Origin: Xanthomonas sp. 3793
Lineage (GTDB): Bacteria > Pseudomonadota > Gammaproteobacteria > Xanthomonadales > Xanthomonadaceae
Length of the DNA: 64,000 nucleotides
Assembly (NCBI RefSeq): GCF_024806835.1
Contig: NZ_JANTYU010000004.1
Coordinates: 620,001 to 684,000 of the forward strand
Direction of reading: 5' to 3'
Shown: positions 48,994-58,382 of the stretch, one piece after another
How positions within the stretch are numbered: the stretch's first letter is position 1
Layout of the letters: the number at the start of each line of letters is the position of its first letter
Made by a program: the position numbers and the translations under genes
Notes under the pieces: generated by a model
Seen by the model: the letters and a program-made list of their open reading frames with translations, nothing else
What the model was told of the DNA's origin: nothing
Databases searched by the model: none

Positions 48994-51900
48994 ATGAACA
49001 TCTCCGCGCCCTTCATCAAGCGCCCGATCGGCACTTCGCTGCTGGCGATCGGTTTGTTCGTGATCGGATTGATGTGCTATCTGCGGCTGGGCGTGGCGGC
49101 GTTGCCGAACATCCAGATCCCGGTGATCTTCGTGCACGCAACACAGTCCGGCGCCGATGCCAGCACCATGGCCTCCACCGTCACCGCGCCGCTGGAACGG
49201 CATCTGGGCCAGCTGCCCGGCATCGACCGCATGCGCTCGTCCAGCTCGGAGAGCAGCAGCCTGGTGGTGCTGGTGTTCCAGAGCAATCGCAACATCGATT
49301 CGGCCGCGCAGGACATCCAGACCGCGATCAATGCCTCGCAATCGGACCTGCCCTCCGGGCTCGGCACGCCGATCTACTCCAAGGCCAATCCGAACGACGA
49401 CCCGGTCATCGCCATCGCCTTGACCTCGGACACCCAGTCGGCCGATGAGCTCTACAACGTCGCCGATTCGCTGCTGGCGCAGCGCCTGCGCCAGATCACC
49501 GGTATCAGCTCGGTGGACATCGCCGGCGCTTCCACGCCGGCGGTACGCGTGGACGTGGACCTGCGCGCGCTCAATGCATTGGGCCTGACCCCGGACGATC
49601 TGCGCAACGCGGTGCGCGCGGCCAACGTGACCTCGCCGACCGGCTTCCTGTCCGACGGCAACACCACCATGGCCATCATCGCCAACGATTCGGTGGCCAA
49701 GGCGGCGGATTTTGCGCAGCTGGCGATCTCCACCCAATCCAACGGACGCATCGTGCGGCTGGGCGATGTGGCCACCGTCTACGACGGCCAGCAGGATGCG
49801 TATCAAGCGGCCTGGTTCAATGGCAAACCCGCAGTGGTGATGTATGCCTTCACCCGCGCCGGCGCCAACATCGTCGAAACCGTGGACCAGGTGAAGGCGC
49901 AGATTCCCGAGCTGCGCGCCTACCTGCAACCCGGCACCACGCTCACGCCCTACTTCGACCGCACCCCCACCATTCGCGCCTCGCTGCACGAGGTGCAGGC
50001 CACGCTGATGATCAGCCTGGCGATGGTGGTGCTGACCATGGCGCTGTTCCTGCGTCGCCTGGCACCCACGCTGATCGCCGCGGTCACCGTGCCGCTGTCG
50101 CTGGCCGGCTCGGCGCTGGTGATGTACGTGCTGGGCTTCACCTTGAACAACCTGAGCCTGCTGGCGCTGGTGATCGCGATTGGTTTTGTGGTCGACGATG
50201 CGATCGTGGTGATCGAGAACGTCATGCGGCATCTGGACGAAGGCATGCCGCGGCTGGAAGCCGCCCTGACCGGTGCGCGCGAGATCGGCTTCACCATCGT
50301 GTCGATCACCGCTTCGCTGGTGGCGGTGTTCATTCCGATGCTGTTCGCCAGCGGCATGGTCGGCGCGTTCTTCCGCGAGTTCACCGTGACCCTGGTGGCG
50401 GCGATCGTGGTCTCGATGCTGGTGTCGCTGACCTTGACGCCGGCGCTGTGCAGCCGCTTCCTGTCGGCGCATAGCGAGCCGGAAAAGCCCGGTCGTTTCG
50501 GCGCCTGGCTGGACCGCATGCACGAGCGCATGCTCGCCGTTTACACCGTGGCGCTGGACTTTTCGTTGCGCCACGCATTGCTGCTGTCGCTGACGCCCTT
50601 GCTATTGATCGCCGCCACCATTTTCCTCGGCGGTGCAGTCAAGAAGGGCTCGTTCCCCGCGCAGGACACCGGCCTGATCTGGGGCCGCGCCAATTCCAGC
50701 GCCACGGTGTCGTTCGCCGACATGGTCAGCCGCCAGCGCCGCATCACCGACATGCTGATGGCCGACCCGGCGGTGAAGACCGTCGGCGCACGGCTGGGCT
50801 CCGGCCGCCAGGGCTCCAGCGCCTCGTTCAATATCGAATTGAAAAAGCGCGACGAAGGCCGCCGCGATACCACCGCGCAAGTGGTCGCACGCCTGAGCGC
50901 CAAGGCCGACCGCTACCCGGATCTTGACCTGCGCCTGCGCGCGATCCAGGACCTGCCCAGCGACGGCGGCGGCGGCACCAGCCAGGGCGCGCAGTATCGC
51001 GTGTCGCTGCAGGGCAACGACCTGGCGCAGCTGCAGGAATGGCTGCCCAAGCTGCAGGCCGCGCTGAAGAAGAACCCACGCCTGCGCGATGTCGGCACCG
51101 ACGTGGATACCGCCGGCCTGCGCCAGAACATCGTGATCGACCGCGCCAAGGCCGCGCGCCTGGGGATCACGGTCGGTGCCATCGATGGCGCGCTGTATGG
51201 CGCCTTCGGCCAGCGCTCCATCTCCACCATCTATTCGGATCTCAACCAATACAGCGTGGTGGTCAATGCGCTGCCCTCGCAGACCGCCACGCCCAAGGCG
51301 CTGGACCAGATCTTCGTGCCCAACCGCGCCGGGCAGATGGTGCCGATCACCGCGGTCGCCACCCAGACCCCCGGCCTGGCGCCGCCGCAGATCATCCATG
51401 AAAACCAGTACACCACGATGGATCTGAGCTACAACCTCGCACCGGGCGTCAGCACCGGCGAGGCGGACCTGATCATCAAGTCCACCGTGGAGGGCTTGCG
51501 CATGCCCGACGGCATCCGTCTCAGCGGCGACGACAGCTTCAACGTGCAGCTCAGCCCCAACTCGATGGGCGTGTTGCTGCTGGCCGCGGTACTCACCGTC
51601 TACATCGTGCTGGGCATGCTCTACGAGAGCCTGATCCACCCGGTGACCATCCTGTCCACGCTGCCGGCCGCCGGTGTCGGCGCGCTGCTGGCATTGTTCC
51701 TGACCAACACCGAGCTGTCGGTGATCTCGATGATCGCGTTGGTGCTGCTGATCGGCATCGTCAAGAAGAACGCGATCATGATGATCGACTTCGCGCTGGT
51801 GGCGCAGCGCGTGCACGGCATGGATGCACGTGCGGCCGCGCGCGAGGCCTCGATCGTGCGCTTCCGCCCGATCATGATGACCACGATGGTGGCGATCCTG

Positions 51901-52134
51901 GCGGCGGTGCCGCTGGCCGTCGGCCTGGGCGAAGGCTCTGAGCTGCGCCGCCCGCTGGGTATCGCGATGATCGGCGGGCTGGTGTTCTCGCAGAGCCTGA
52001 CCCTGCTCAGCACCCCCGCGCTGTATGTGATCTTCTCCTGCCTGAGCGAGCGCTGGAAGGCGCGGCGCGCACGTGTGCGTGCACGCCGGGCAGAGCGCGC
52101 GGCGGCACGGCGCCCGGCGGCGTCGGCGCACTGA
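48994..52134 (+). CDS. mdtC: RND multidrug efflux permease, second subunit (MdtC-like)
   Basis: 1046 residues from ATG 48994; the longer ORF from 48949 translates the repeat remnant and is rejected. Starts 'MNISAPFIKRPIGTSLLAIG'; Asp pair in 'GFVVDDAIVVIENVMRHLDE' and Lys in 'IGIVKKNAIMMIDFALVAQR' are conserved. It is closely paralogous to MdtB. In E. coli, MdtB and MdtC form one pump with MdtA and TolC, exporting bile salts, novobiocin and similar compounds; whether the spectrum is the same here is inference. Last gene of the operon. Confidence 0.94.
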   Translation: MNISAPFIKRPIGTSLLAIGLFVIGLMCYLRLGVAALPNIQIPVIFVHATQSGADASTMASTVTAPLERHLGQLPGIDRMRSSSSESSSLVVLVFQSNRNIDSAAQDIQTAINASQSDLPSGLGTPIYSKANPNDDPVIAIALTSDTQSADELYNVADSLLAQRLRQITGISSVDIAGASTPAVRVDVDLRALNALGLTPDDLRNAVRAANVTSPTGFLSDGNTTMAIIANDSVAKAADFAQLAISTQSNGRIVRLGDVATVYDGQQDAYQAAWFNGKPAVVMYAFTRAGANIVETVDQVKAQIPELRAYLQPGTTLTPYFDRTPTIRASLHEVQATLMISLAMVVLTMALFLRRLAPTLIAAVTVPLSLAGSALVMYVLGFTLNNLSLLALVIAIGFVVDDAIVVIENVMRHLDEGMPRLEAALTGAREIGFTIVSITASLVAVFIPMLFASGMVGAFFREFTVTLVAAIVVSMLVSLTLTPALCSRFLSAHSEPEKPGRFGAWLDRMHERMLAVYTVALDFSLRHALLLSLTPLLLIAATIFLGGAVKKGSFPAQDTGLIWGRANSSATVSFADMVSRQRRITDMLMADPAVKTVGARLGSGRQGSSASFNIELKKRDEGRRDTTAQVVARLSAKADRYPDLDLRLRAIQDLPSDGGGGTSQGAQYRVSLQGNDLAQLQEWLPKLQAALKKNPRLRDVGTDVDTAGLRQNIVIDRAKAARLGITVGAIDGALYGAFGQRSISTIYSDLNQYSVVVNALPSQTATPKALDQIFVPNRAGQMVPITAVATQTPGLAPPQIIHENQYTTMDLSYNLAPGVSTGEADLIIKSTVEGLRMPDGIRLSGDDSFNVQLSPNSMGVLLLAAVLTVYIVLGMLYESLIHPVTILSTLPAAGVGALLALFLTNTELSVISMIALVLLIGIVKKNAIMMIDFALVAQRVHGMDARAAAREASIVRFRPIMMTTMVAILAAVPLAVGLGEGSELRRPLGIAMIGGLVFSQSLTLLSTPALYVIFSCLSERWKARRARVRARRAERAAARRPAASAH

Positions 52135-52172
52135 GGCGACGCCGCACACGCGCCGGCCTGCTTAGACCGACG

Positions 52173-52188
52173 CATGCCGGCCGGCATG
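52173..52188. terminator. 16-bp perfect palindrome after mdtC
   Basis: CATGCCGG/CCGGCATG, 38 bp past the mdtC stop, followed by TTGGTTGGT. With no loop bases it would fold with a tight turn; a weak terminator is plausible. Confidence 0.4.
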
Positions 52189-52470
52189 TTGGTTGGTCAG
52201 CGCCGCTCGGCAGTCACCTGTCGATTGCCGACGTGACGCCGGGGCATCTCTGCTGGCAACGCATAAACCCGGCACGCTGGCCAGGCTGCAGATACATGGG
52301 TCTGCCAAGCCGGAATCTCGGTTGCCTTGGCGCGCTTGGACGGTGCCGGGTAGATCATGTGCGGAGCGACGGACCTGCGGCCTGGCTGCAGGGCTGCAGG
52401 GCTTCAGGGCCCGGTCGAGATGGTCGGTGCGCATGCTTTTTCGACAAAGCAACCAGCACACTGTCTGGTG

Positions 52471-52571
52471 CGGTGCCCTCACCGGTTGCGGGACCGTGTG
52501 GCGGCATGGATGCCCCCACCGAGCCCCCAGGGACGGGTTAACGGCGTGTCCCGCAAGCGGTGAGGGCACCG
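52471..52571. repeat. Long inverted-repeat element in the mdtC/DUF1338 gap
   Basis: Arms 52471-52494 and 52548-52571 are inverted copies matching at 23 of 24 positions (GGTGCCCTCACC... ends) around a 53-bp centre. The whole looks like a small REP- or MITE-type element. It lies in the 667-bp gap between the convergent ends of mdtC and the DUF1338 gene. The rest of that gap has no supportable gene; ORFs of ~100 aa across it run antisense to, or overlap, neighbouring genes without start signals. Confidence 0.75.
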
Positions 52572-52801
52572 CGCGCTCGACCCACTGGGCTTTTGACCTA
52601 AGCCAAAGCGCCCGACCGCGTCCAGATGCCGAGACTAGCCAAAACCTCGATTGCTTCTTTGTTCCGATGCTTCAAGGTACGCGCCATCCAACTCCGCAGC
52701 GGCGCACATTCTGGCAATGTGCACTGCGCGATCACGACACGCCATGCGCGACAAAGCCGGCAGACAGCAGGCCTGCAAACGCGCACGCCGCGCTGTGACT
52801 G

Positions 52802-54169
52802 CTACACCAGCAACGCCTGCAGCGACTCCCGCTCCAGCTGCGCATACAATGCGAACTCGTCGTGCACCTGCGCGCCCAACGCCTGCTCGAAACTGCGCTT
52901 GCTCGAATGTGCGGCGTAGGCGCGTTGCTCGGCGCCGCCGAGGTTGGACTGGAAGATGCCGGCCGCGCTGACCGGCAGGAAGTCTTCGTAGATGATCGGA
53001 TCGGCACTGAGCAGGCCAAGCGCGATCGCCGTTTCTGCCGGCAGTGCGGCCACCTGCGCCGGATCGGCGCGGCCGGCATCGGTCAACGCATAGCGGAAGT
53101 AGCCCAGCCCTTCCTGACGCAGCAGCGCCTCGTCGTCTGGAAAGGCCACGAACGCGGTCTGCAGCCGCGTGGCGTAATCGGTGCCGGTGCTGCCGGCGCC
53201 ATCGGCGTCGCGCGCCTGCGCCAGCAGTGCGTCGTACAGCGCGCGGCCCTTGGGCGTCAGTGCGAGCCCGCGCTGTTCGATCTCGCCGAAGCGCGCGGTA
53301 TGCGTGCCGTGTTCGGGCTGCCCGCCGTCGCCGACAAAGCGCACCGGCTCTTCCAGCGCCTTGAAACTGGTCTGGCGCAGCAGGATCGGCACGCGCCGAC
53401 GCGGCGGCCCTTCGATCACCGCCTTCGCATCGATGCCGGCGCGCTGCATCTGCGCCTGCGCCGCGTCGATATCCAGCGTGCGCGGGGTCAGATGGTTGAT
53501 ATGCGGGCCGTGGAAGCTCACCACATCGGCGATCAACTTGTGCGCATCGCTCAGCGCGCGGTAAGTGGGCAGCGACACCGTTGCATCGCCATGCCAGCGG
53601 AAGGTTTCCAGCGCTTCGGCCACGAAGCGCTGCGCCTGCCCGGCATCGAGCCCGCCGACACGCTCGTAGTGTTCGATCAACTCCACGACAGCATCGGTGA
53701 AGATCTGCCGCTGCTCCAGGATCTGCGCAGCCTGCGCACGTAGCGCGGCATCCTCGATCAGTTCCAGCCGCAGCAACGAGGTGAACACGCGGAACGGATT
53801 GGCCGACAGCGCTGCCTCGTCGATCGGGCGGAACGCGGTGGAATGCACCGGCACCCCCGCCACCGAGAGATCGTAATAACCCACCGGGTGCATGCCCATC
53901 ACCGCAAACAGGCGCCCCAAGGTGGCCAGTTCCGCCGCCGTGCCGACCCGGATTGCGCCGTGCCGCTCCAGATCCAGTCGTGCGCGCTCGTCGTTGCGCT
54001 GCAGCCGCGCTGCCAATGCCGGATCGGCTTCCAGCGTCTGCGCATTGACCTGCGCCACCAGCGTCATCAGGTCGCCGTACAACGGCACCTCGGCGCGATA
54101 CATGTCCGACATCGCCTGCGCAAACAGGCTGCGGATGTGGTCGGAAGAAACAAACACGGTATCGCGCAT
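52802..54169 (-). CDS. DUF1338 family enzyme (HglS/YdcJ-like, 2-oxoadipate dioxygenase/decarboxylase)
   Basis: 455 residues from ATG 54169; the ORF runs further upstream without a good start. Characterised relatives (HglS of Pseudomonas putida, E. coli YdcJ) are Fe(II) enzymes; HglS converts 2-oxoadipate to 2-hydroxyglutarate in lysine catabolism. Hallmark segments: 'MHPVGYYDLSVAGVPVHSTA' (first metal His), 'HGPHINHLTPRTLDID' (second His) and 'RFGEIEQRGLALTPKGRALY' (metal Glu). C-terminal 'YEDFLPVSAAGIFQSNL' is also typical. No other lysine-catabolism gene is nearby, so the substrate is inferred from family only. Confidence 0.88.
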   Translation of the reverse strand: MRDTVFVSSDHIRSLFAQAMSDMYRAEVPLYGDLMTLVAQVNAQTLEADPALAARLQRNDERARLDLERHGAIRVGTAAELATLGRLFAVMGMHPVGYYDLSVAGVPVHSTAFRPIDEAALSANPFRVFTSLLRLELIEDAALRAQAAQILEQRQIFTDAVVELIEHYERVGGLDAGQAQRFVAEALETFRWHGDATVSLPTYRALSDAHKLIADVVSFHGPHINHLTPRTLDIDAAQAQMQRAGIDAKAVIEGPPRRRVPILLRQTSFKALEEPVRFVGDGGQPEHGTHTARFGEIEQRGLALTPKGRALYDALLAQARDADGAGSTGTDYATRLQTAFVAFPDDEALLRQEGLGYFRYALTDAGRADPAQVAALPAETAIALGLLSADPIIYEDFLPVSAAGIFQSNLGGAEQRAYAAHSSKRSFEQALGAQVHDEFALYAQLERESLQALLV

Positions 54170-54320
54170 GGCGTGGTCTTGGCAGAGGCCGGCCGATGCC
54201 AGCGTTACCGCATTCTCGCCGACCACGCCCCTTAGCGACCAGCTGCACGGCAGCATCGCGCCCGCGCGTTGGCGCGCAGACAGCCGGCTGCGGCTGCGGA
54301 CCTGCGACATGCCTTGCGCG

Positions 54321-54920
54321 TTACAACCCCGCCTGGGCTGCAGCGTCGGCCGCTTCGCTGGCCTCGCGCGCGGCCTCCAGCCGCTGCGCGTGATCGCCAA
54401 GCTGGCGGCGCAGCAGCGCATCGAGGGTGATCGGCCGTTCCCAGCGGTCGTAGCTGGCGACGATGGCGTGCCGCAGCGCGCGCAGATGCGCGTTGTCCGG
54501 CGCCACCGGCAGCCGCGTGATCACGCCCTCCCATCCATCGCGATGATCGCGCGTGTAGGCGCGCACGCTGTCGCGGCACGACAGCTGCACCGTGTGCGCC
54601 CACGCGCAGGCGAAGTAGATGTCGCCGGCATGCCAGCCATGCACCTGCAGCAGCGCCTGCACGTAGCCGCGCGGGGTTTCGGTATAACGGGCAACCTCAT
54701 CGATGAAACTGTCGGGGTAGCGCTGCGCATAGCTGCCCATGTCGGCCAGATGCTGGTCCACCCACGCATCGCCAGTGCCGGGCGTCACCGCCGGTGCGGC
54801 TTCCTGCGTCCGGGTGCCGGCAGCCGGCGCAGGCACGCCCTGCGCCACCGCCAGTACCGGAACCAGCACGGCAACCAGCAATGGCAGCGATCGCAACCGA
54901 GGTGAGCGTAAGACGGGCAT
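54321..54920 (-). CDS. Exported hypothetical protein
   Basis: 199 residues from ATG 54920; an upstream ATG at 54971 would put 17 residues before the signal. Signal peptide 1-26 ('RSLPLLVAVLVPVLAVAQGV'). The mature region is helical: 'YAQRYPDSFIDEVARYTETP' and 'ALLQVHGWHAGDIYFACAWA', two Cys ('FACAW', 'LSCRD') that may pair, and an Ala-rich end. Probably periplasmic. I recognise it as a conserved xanthomonad type but know of no function. Confidence 0.75.
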   Translation of the reverse strand: MPVLRSPRLRSLPLLVAVLVPVLAVAQGVPAPAAGTRTQEAAPAVTPGTGDAWVDQHLADMGSYAQRYPDSFIDEVARYTETPRGYVQALLQVHGWHAGDIYFACAWAHTVQLSCRDSVRAYTRDHRDGWEGVITRLPVAPDNAHLRALRHAIVASYDRWERPITLDALLRRQLGDHAQRLEAAREASEAADAAAQAGL

Positions 54921-54967
54921 GCCCCGATGATGCCGCATGCCCGCGCCGGTGTCAGGCCACACGCGTG

Positions 54968-55543
54968 TCAACGCAGATCGTAAAAGCCGATCGAATGCAC
55001 TTCGCGGCAGCCGCTCAGATCGCAGGAGCCCACGTAGCCGGGACCGATGTAACGCTGGCGCGCATCGCGGTTGTGCGGGCTGCTGTACGGGTCCGGCCCA
55101 TACAGGCCGTTGCCGTAGTAGATCTGCCCATACGGACGATTGCGCGATGCACCCAACCGCAGTTCGCGGCCGTAGCCATAGCCGCCATAGGCACCGCCGT
55201 AGCGAACGTCGGAATATCGATCGGGCGAAAACGCAGAACCGCGATCGCTTGCAGTCGGGCGGGACTGCAATTTTGCGATGCTCTCGCCGTGCGCATCCAC
55301 ATAGCCTTGCTCACGGTCGAAGCGGACGGTGCGGAAATACACGATCTCCCCACCCACCTTGCGCGTGCGCAGACGCACGTAGTCGCCCGCATCGTCGTAG
55401 TACGGCTGCCCGTCGCGAAAGATCACCTCGCTGGGGTTGATGATTTCCTCTTCCAACTCGGCAGCCGCAAGCGGTGTGGTGCCGACGAGCAGCCCAAGTG
55501 CGATGACCAGCGCTGCACGATGGGTGATGGACAACATGTTCAT
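54968..55543 (-). CDS. Exported Gly/Tyr/Arg-rich hypothetical protein
   Basis: 191 residues from ATG 55543, with GGAGGG upstream. Signal peptide 1-28 ('LVIALGLLVGTTPLAAAE'). Central part 'EVIFRDGQPYYDDAGDYVRL' followed by a Gly/Tyr/Arg-rich low-complexity stretch (~110-165, 'RYGGAYGGYGYGRELRL') and a C-terminal pair of Cys ('GSCDLSGCREVHS'). Secreted or periplasmic; the Tyr/Gly tract resembles disordered, surface-associated proteins. No family known. Confidence 0.75.
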   Translation of the reverse strand: MNMLSITHRAALVIALGLLVGTTPLAAAELEEEIINPSEVIFRDGQPYYDDAGDYVRLRTRKVGGEIVYFRTVRFDREQGYVDAHGESIAKLQSRPTASDRGSAFSPDRYSDVRYGGAYGGYGYGRELRLGASRNRPYGQIYYGNGLYGPDPYSSPHNRDARQRYIGPGYVGSCDLSGCREVHSIGFYDLR

Positions 55544-55796
55544 GGGTAATCCCTCCAAGGTCGGCATGCACGCGTGCGGGCCGGAACGTCCTGTTGGCGG
55601 GCGCTGCGATGCGCCCGCATGTTGATTTTCGTTGCATCCGCGAAGCGGCGCCAGGTAGCGACCGCCCTGGCTCCCGCGATGGAAGATCCCGCCATGACCA
55701 CGGCGGTGCAACCATTGAAGGCGCGTCGGCACGGAACGAACATCCCAAGCGGCCGCAGCCGCTCCCCTGCCGGCCGGCGGACGCGTGCCACGGCGC

Positions 55797-56555
55797 TCAG
55801 CTTAGCGCGTGCTGCCTGGCCAGTGCATCCAGCGCATGCACGGCGGCCGGCCAGCCTGCGGCATCGGGCACTTCGCGCATGCGCGGTTCGTCGGCGGCGA
55901 CACCGTGGTCCTGTTCGTGCGCCCAGGTCACCGCGTAGGGGGTATGGATGCCCCAGCCGCCGATCGCCAGCACCGGCTCCACGTCCGAGCGCAACGAGTT
56001 GCCGATCATGACGAAGCGCTGCGCCGGCAGGTCGAATTCGCCGAGGACGCGCGCGTAGGTATCGGGATCTTTCTCGGACACCACCTCGACCCGCGGGAAC
56101 AGGTCGGTCAGGCCGGACTGGGCGATCTTCTGCTCCTGATGGAACAGATCGCCCTTGGTGATCAACACCACCGCATAGTCGGCGGCGATAGCGCTGACGG
56201 CCTCACGCACTCCGGCAATCACTTCCACCGGATGTTGCAGCGTGGCCCGCCCAATCTCGACGATGCGCTGGATGTCGCGGGCGTCGATGCGGGCGTCGGT
56301 CAGTTCGATGGCCGTCTCGATCATCGACAAGGTCATGCCCTTGGCGCCGTAGCCGAACACCTTGAGGTTGCGCCGTTCCACCGCCAGCAGATGCCGCTGC
56401 ATGCGGCTGTCGCCCAGGTCCAGATAACCGGCCAGGATCGCTTCGAAATCCGCTTCGGCGCTGCGGTAATAGTCCTCGCTTTTCCAGAGGGTATCGTCGC
56501 CATCGAAGCCAACCAGTTGGATCGCCTGGCCGTCGCGCTGTGTCAGAGCTGTCAT
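55797..56555 (-). CDS. HAD family hydrolase
   Basis: 252 residues. HAD motif I 'FDGDDTLW' (nucleophile and general-acid Asp, then Thr), motif II Thr in 'VVLITKGD', Lys in 'RVEVVSEKDPDTYARV', and motif IV 'FVMIGNSLRSDVEPVLAIGG' are all visible. The cap 'YYRSAEADFEAILAGYLDLG' is the C1 helical type. Likely a small-molecule phosphatase; substrate unknown. Stands alone between the Gly/Tyr-rich protein and EF-hand genes. Confidence 0.9.
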   Translation of the reverse strand: MTALTQRDGQAIQLVGFDGDDTLWKSEDYYRSAEADFEAILAGYLDLGDSRMQRHLLAVERRNLKVFGYGAKGMTLSMIETAIELTDARIDARDIQRIVEIGRATLQHPVEVIAGVREAVSAIAADYAVVLITKGDLFHQEQKIAQSGLTDLFPRVEVVSEKDPDTYARVLGEFDLPAQRFVMIGNSLRSDVEPVLAIGGWGIHTPYAVTWAHEQDHGVAADEPRMREVPDAAGWPAAVHALDALARQHALS

Positions 56556-56591
56556 CGCGCAAGTCTAGCAGCGCGTGGATGCGCTGCTGCG

Positions 56592-57029
56592 TCAGTCGCC
56601 CGCAGCGTCGCCCGGGCCGGGCTGGTAGCTGGCGAATTCGTCGCGCGACAGGCGCCCATCGCCGTTGCTGTCGAAGTCGGCGAAGTTCTCGCGCAGGATC
56701 GGATCGGCCCCGGCTTCTTCCCGCGTCAGCGAGCCGTCTGCATCGCTATCCAGACTGCGGAAGCTGCGCGGTACCAGCGTCCCGGCCGGCGCGGCCACCG
56801 AGGAGTCGGCGCCGCTCCTGGGGCGGACCGGGCCGGCGGGATCGGTGGGAAGCAGTGGCGTCGTTGCAGGTGGTGGCGGCTCGATCGGCAGAGGCGACAT
56901 GGCCGGGGCACTGGAGCCAGGCGGCGCAAGCGGTTGCTGCGTAGACGCCGGTGGCAGCTCCGGGGGCGCGGCAAACGCCAGCAGCGGGCCAGATAGACCC
57001 GCCAGTATGATAATGCGCAGCTGCACCAT
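56592..57029 (-). CDS. EF-hand domain-containing exported protein (first of pair)
   Basis: 145 residues from ATG 57029. Hydrophobic signal ('RIIILAGLSGPLLAFAAPP'), a long Pro/Ala/Ser linker (~20-90), then two EF-hand loops: 'DSDADGSLTREE' and 'DSNGDGRLSRDE', both with the Asp-x-Asp-x-Asp-Gly pattern needed to bind Ca2+. Probably a periplasmic calcium-binding protein. A second EF-hand gene lies 200 bp upstream in the same direction. Confidence 0.85.
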   Translation of the reverse strand: MVQLRIIILAGLSGPLLAFAAPPELPPASTQQPLAPPGSSAPAMSPLPIEPPPPATTPLLPTDPAGPVRPRSGADSSVAAPAGTLVPRSFRSLDSDADGSLTREEAGADPILRENFADFDSNGDGRLSRDEFASYQPGPGDAAGD

Positions 57030-57082
57030 GGAAGAAGGCCGGAGTTGTAGCACTTCACCGTAACGTGCCCGACGTAAAGAAA

Positions 57083-57112
57083 ACGGGAGCGGCCTTGGCA
57101 GGCCGCCCCCGT
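57083..57112 (-). terminator. Terminator between the two EF-hand genes
   Basis: 12-bp stem with one mismatch (57083-57094 with 57101-57112), 6-nt loop, followed on the minus strand by TTTCTTT. Ends the upstream EF-hand gene (57231-57590). Confidence 0.75.
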
Positions 57113-57230
57113 GTATCCATCCCGACCCAACGCGCAAGGCGTGGTCGGCTTGCCTACCTACAAAAGCTCCTCTTCGATCATTGAAGGCTGTCTGTAGCCG
57201 TACGGGCTGGTGATCGCGGCACGATACCGG

Positions 57231-57590
57231 TCAGTTCCCCTGCGAGCCGCTGGCACCGCCGCCGCTCTGCTGGGTGGCGACAAAGGCTTTGTACTCATCC
57301 GGGGTCAGCTTGCCGTCGTGATCGCCGTCGGCCTGGTCGAAGATCTGCGCCAGCCCGGCGTTGACCTGGGCTTCGGGCTTGCTGATTGCGCCGTCGCTAT
57401 CGGTATCGACACTGGCCCAGGTCTGCCCGCCGCCACTGGAACTGGAGCTACCGCTCTGGGCACCGGTGGCCGAACTTCCCGACTGCGCTGCAGCATCCTG
57501 GGAGGTGCTTTGCGCCATGGCCGGCAGCGCAAGAGCGGCGGCAAGAGCGGCGGTGGCGGCAAGCAGCGAGGTGCGGTTGCGATTCTTCAT
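57231..57590 (-). CDS. EF-hand domain-containing exported protein (second of pair)
   Basis: 119 residues from ATG 57590 (GGAGAC upstream). Signal peptide 1-26 ('SLLAATAALAAALALPAMAQ'). A Ser/Gly/Gln linker (~30-55) precedes two EF-hand loops: 'DTDSDGAISKPE' and 'DGDHDGKLTPDE'. Ends in a Gly/Ser tail. It shares its layout with 56592-57029, so the pair probably arose by duplication. Periplasmic Ca2+ binding is inferred from the loop residues. Confidence 0.87.
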   Translation of the reverse strand: MKNRNRTSLLAATAALAAALALPAMAQSTSQDAAAQSGSSATGAQSGSSSSSGGGQTWASVDTDSDGAISKPEAQVNAGLAQIFDQADGDHDGKLTPDEYKAFVATQQSGGGASGSQGN

Positions 57591-57814
57591 TGGGTGGTCT
57601 CCTTGGCTTGGGAATGCGCGGTGTCGCCGCACATGGCACCACCCTACCCATCGCAAATGAACGCCCAACCCGGCGTAATTTCGCGCAAAACGTCCTCTTA
57701 ACCATCGCGCGGAACGTTGTGTTTAGCCGCCTGTTAGCGGCTGGTGAGCCAAACAGAAGCAGCGCATTCAACAGCGCGGTTTTTGAGAACCAGACCGCGT
57801 TTTTCCACCGTCGT

Positions 57815-58192
57815 TTACGGGCCCGGGGCCTCGTCATCCCAGCTTCCGGAGCTGAACAGTTTCCAACCTAGGACGACGCCCGCAAGTGCACCGGCCACTT
57901 GCAGGATGACGCGCGAACCTAATTCGTTGGGGTCGTGAATCTTTGCCAGGGCCAGCCGCGCATACAGCGGCGACTCCAGCCGCACGATGCTGGTGTAGAC
58001 GAGGTTCCAGATGTCGTAGCCGGCACCGATGGCCACCGCGAGCAGGCAGGCGATTCCCAGGGTGTGGCCGTGGGTGAACTGCAGACGTCGGCCGATGTAC
58101 TCGACAGCGGCAAACAACAGCACCCCTAGCACCAGCGCAATCAGGCCTGCCTCCAGCGAACCGAGCAGGCCGAAGTGCAGGGGCAGATTCAT
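57815..58192 (-). CDS. Small membrane protein of unknown function
   Basis: 125 residues from ATG 58192. Three hydrophobic segments: ~12-34 ('LEAGLIALVLGVLLFAAVEY'), ~43-66 ('TLGIACLLAVAIGAGYDIWN') and ~92-112 ('VILQVAGALAGVVLGWKLFS'), with a charged loop 'LALAKIHDPNELG'. Acidic C-terminus. No family recognised; the start codon fits the hydrophobic N-terminus. Confidence 0.7.
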   Translation of the reverse strand: MNLPLHFGLLGSLEAGLIALVLGVLLFAAVEYIGRRLQFTHGHTLGIACLLAVAIGAGYDIWNLVYTSIVRLESPLYARLALAKIHDPNELGSRVILQVAGALAGVVLGWKLFSSGSWDDEAPGP

Positions 58193-58382
58193 CGTGACAA
58201 TCCAGGCAGCAGGCGTGCCAGTCTAGCGGCTAAGGGCAAGGGATCCGCAGGCGTCGCCGAATCGGTGGACGAGCACGCGAACACGGCAGCGGCGATGGCG
58301 AGTCAGGCGCGCGCCTGACTGGGTCCGGCATGTTGCGCGGCCTGCTGCAGCGCTGCGCAAAGACCGTGTCCGCAAGTCCGCC

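Noticed and set aside
52626-52919. 97-residue plus-strand ORF over the DUF1338 3' end
   Set aside because: Overlaps the DUF1338 coding strand, is Cys/Ser/Arg-rich without domain, and lacks a ribosome-binding site.
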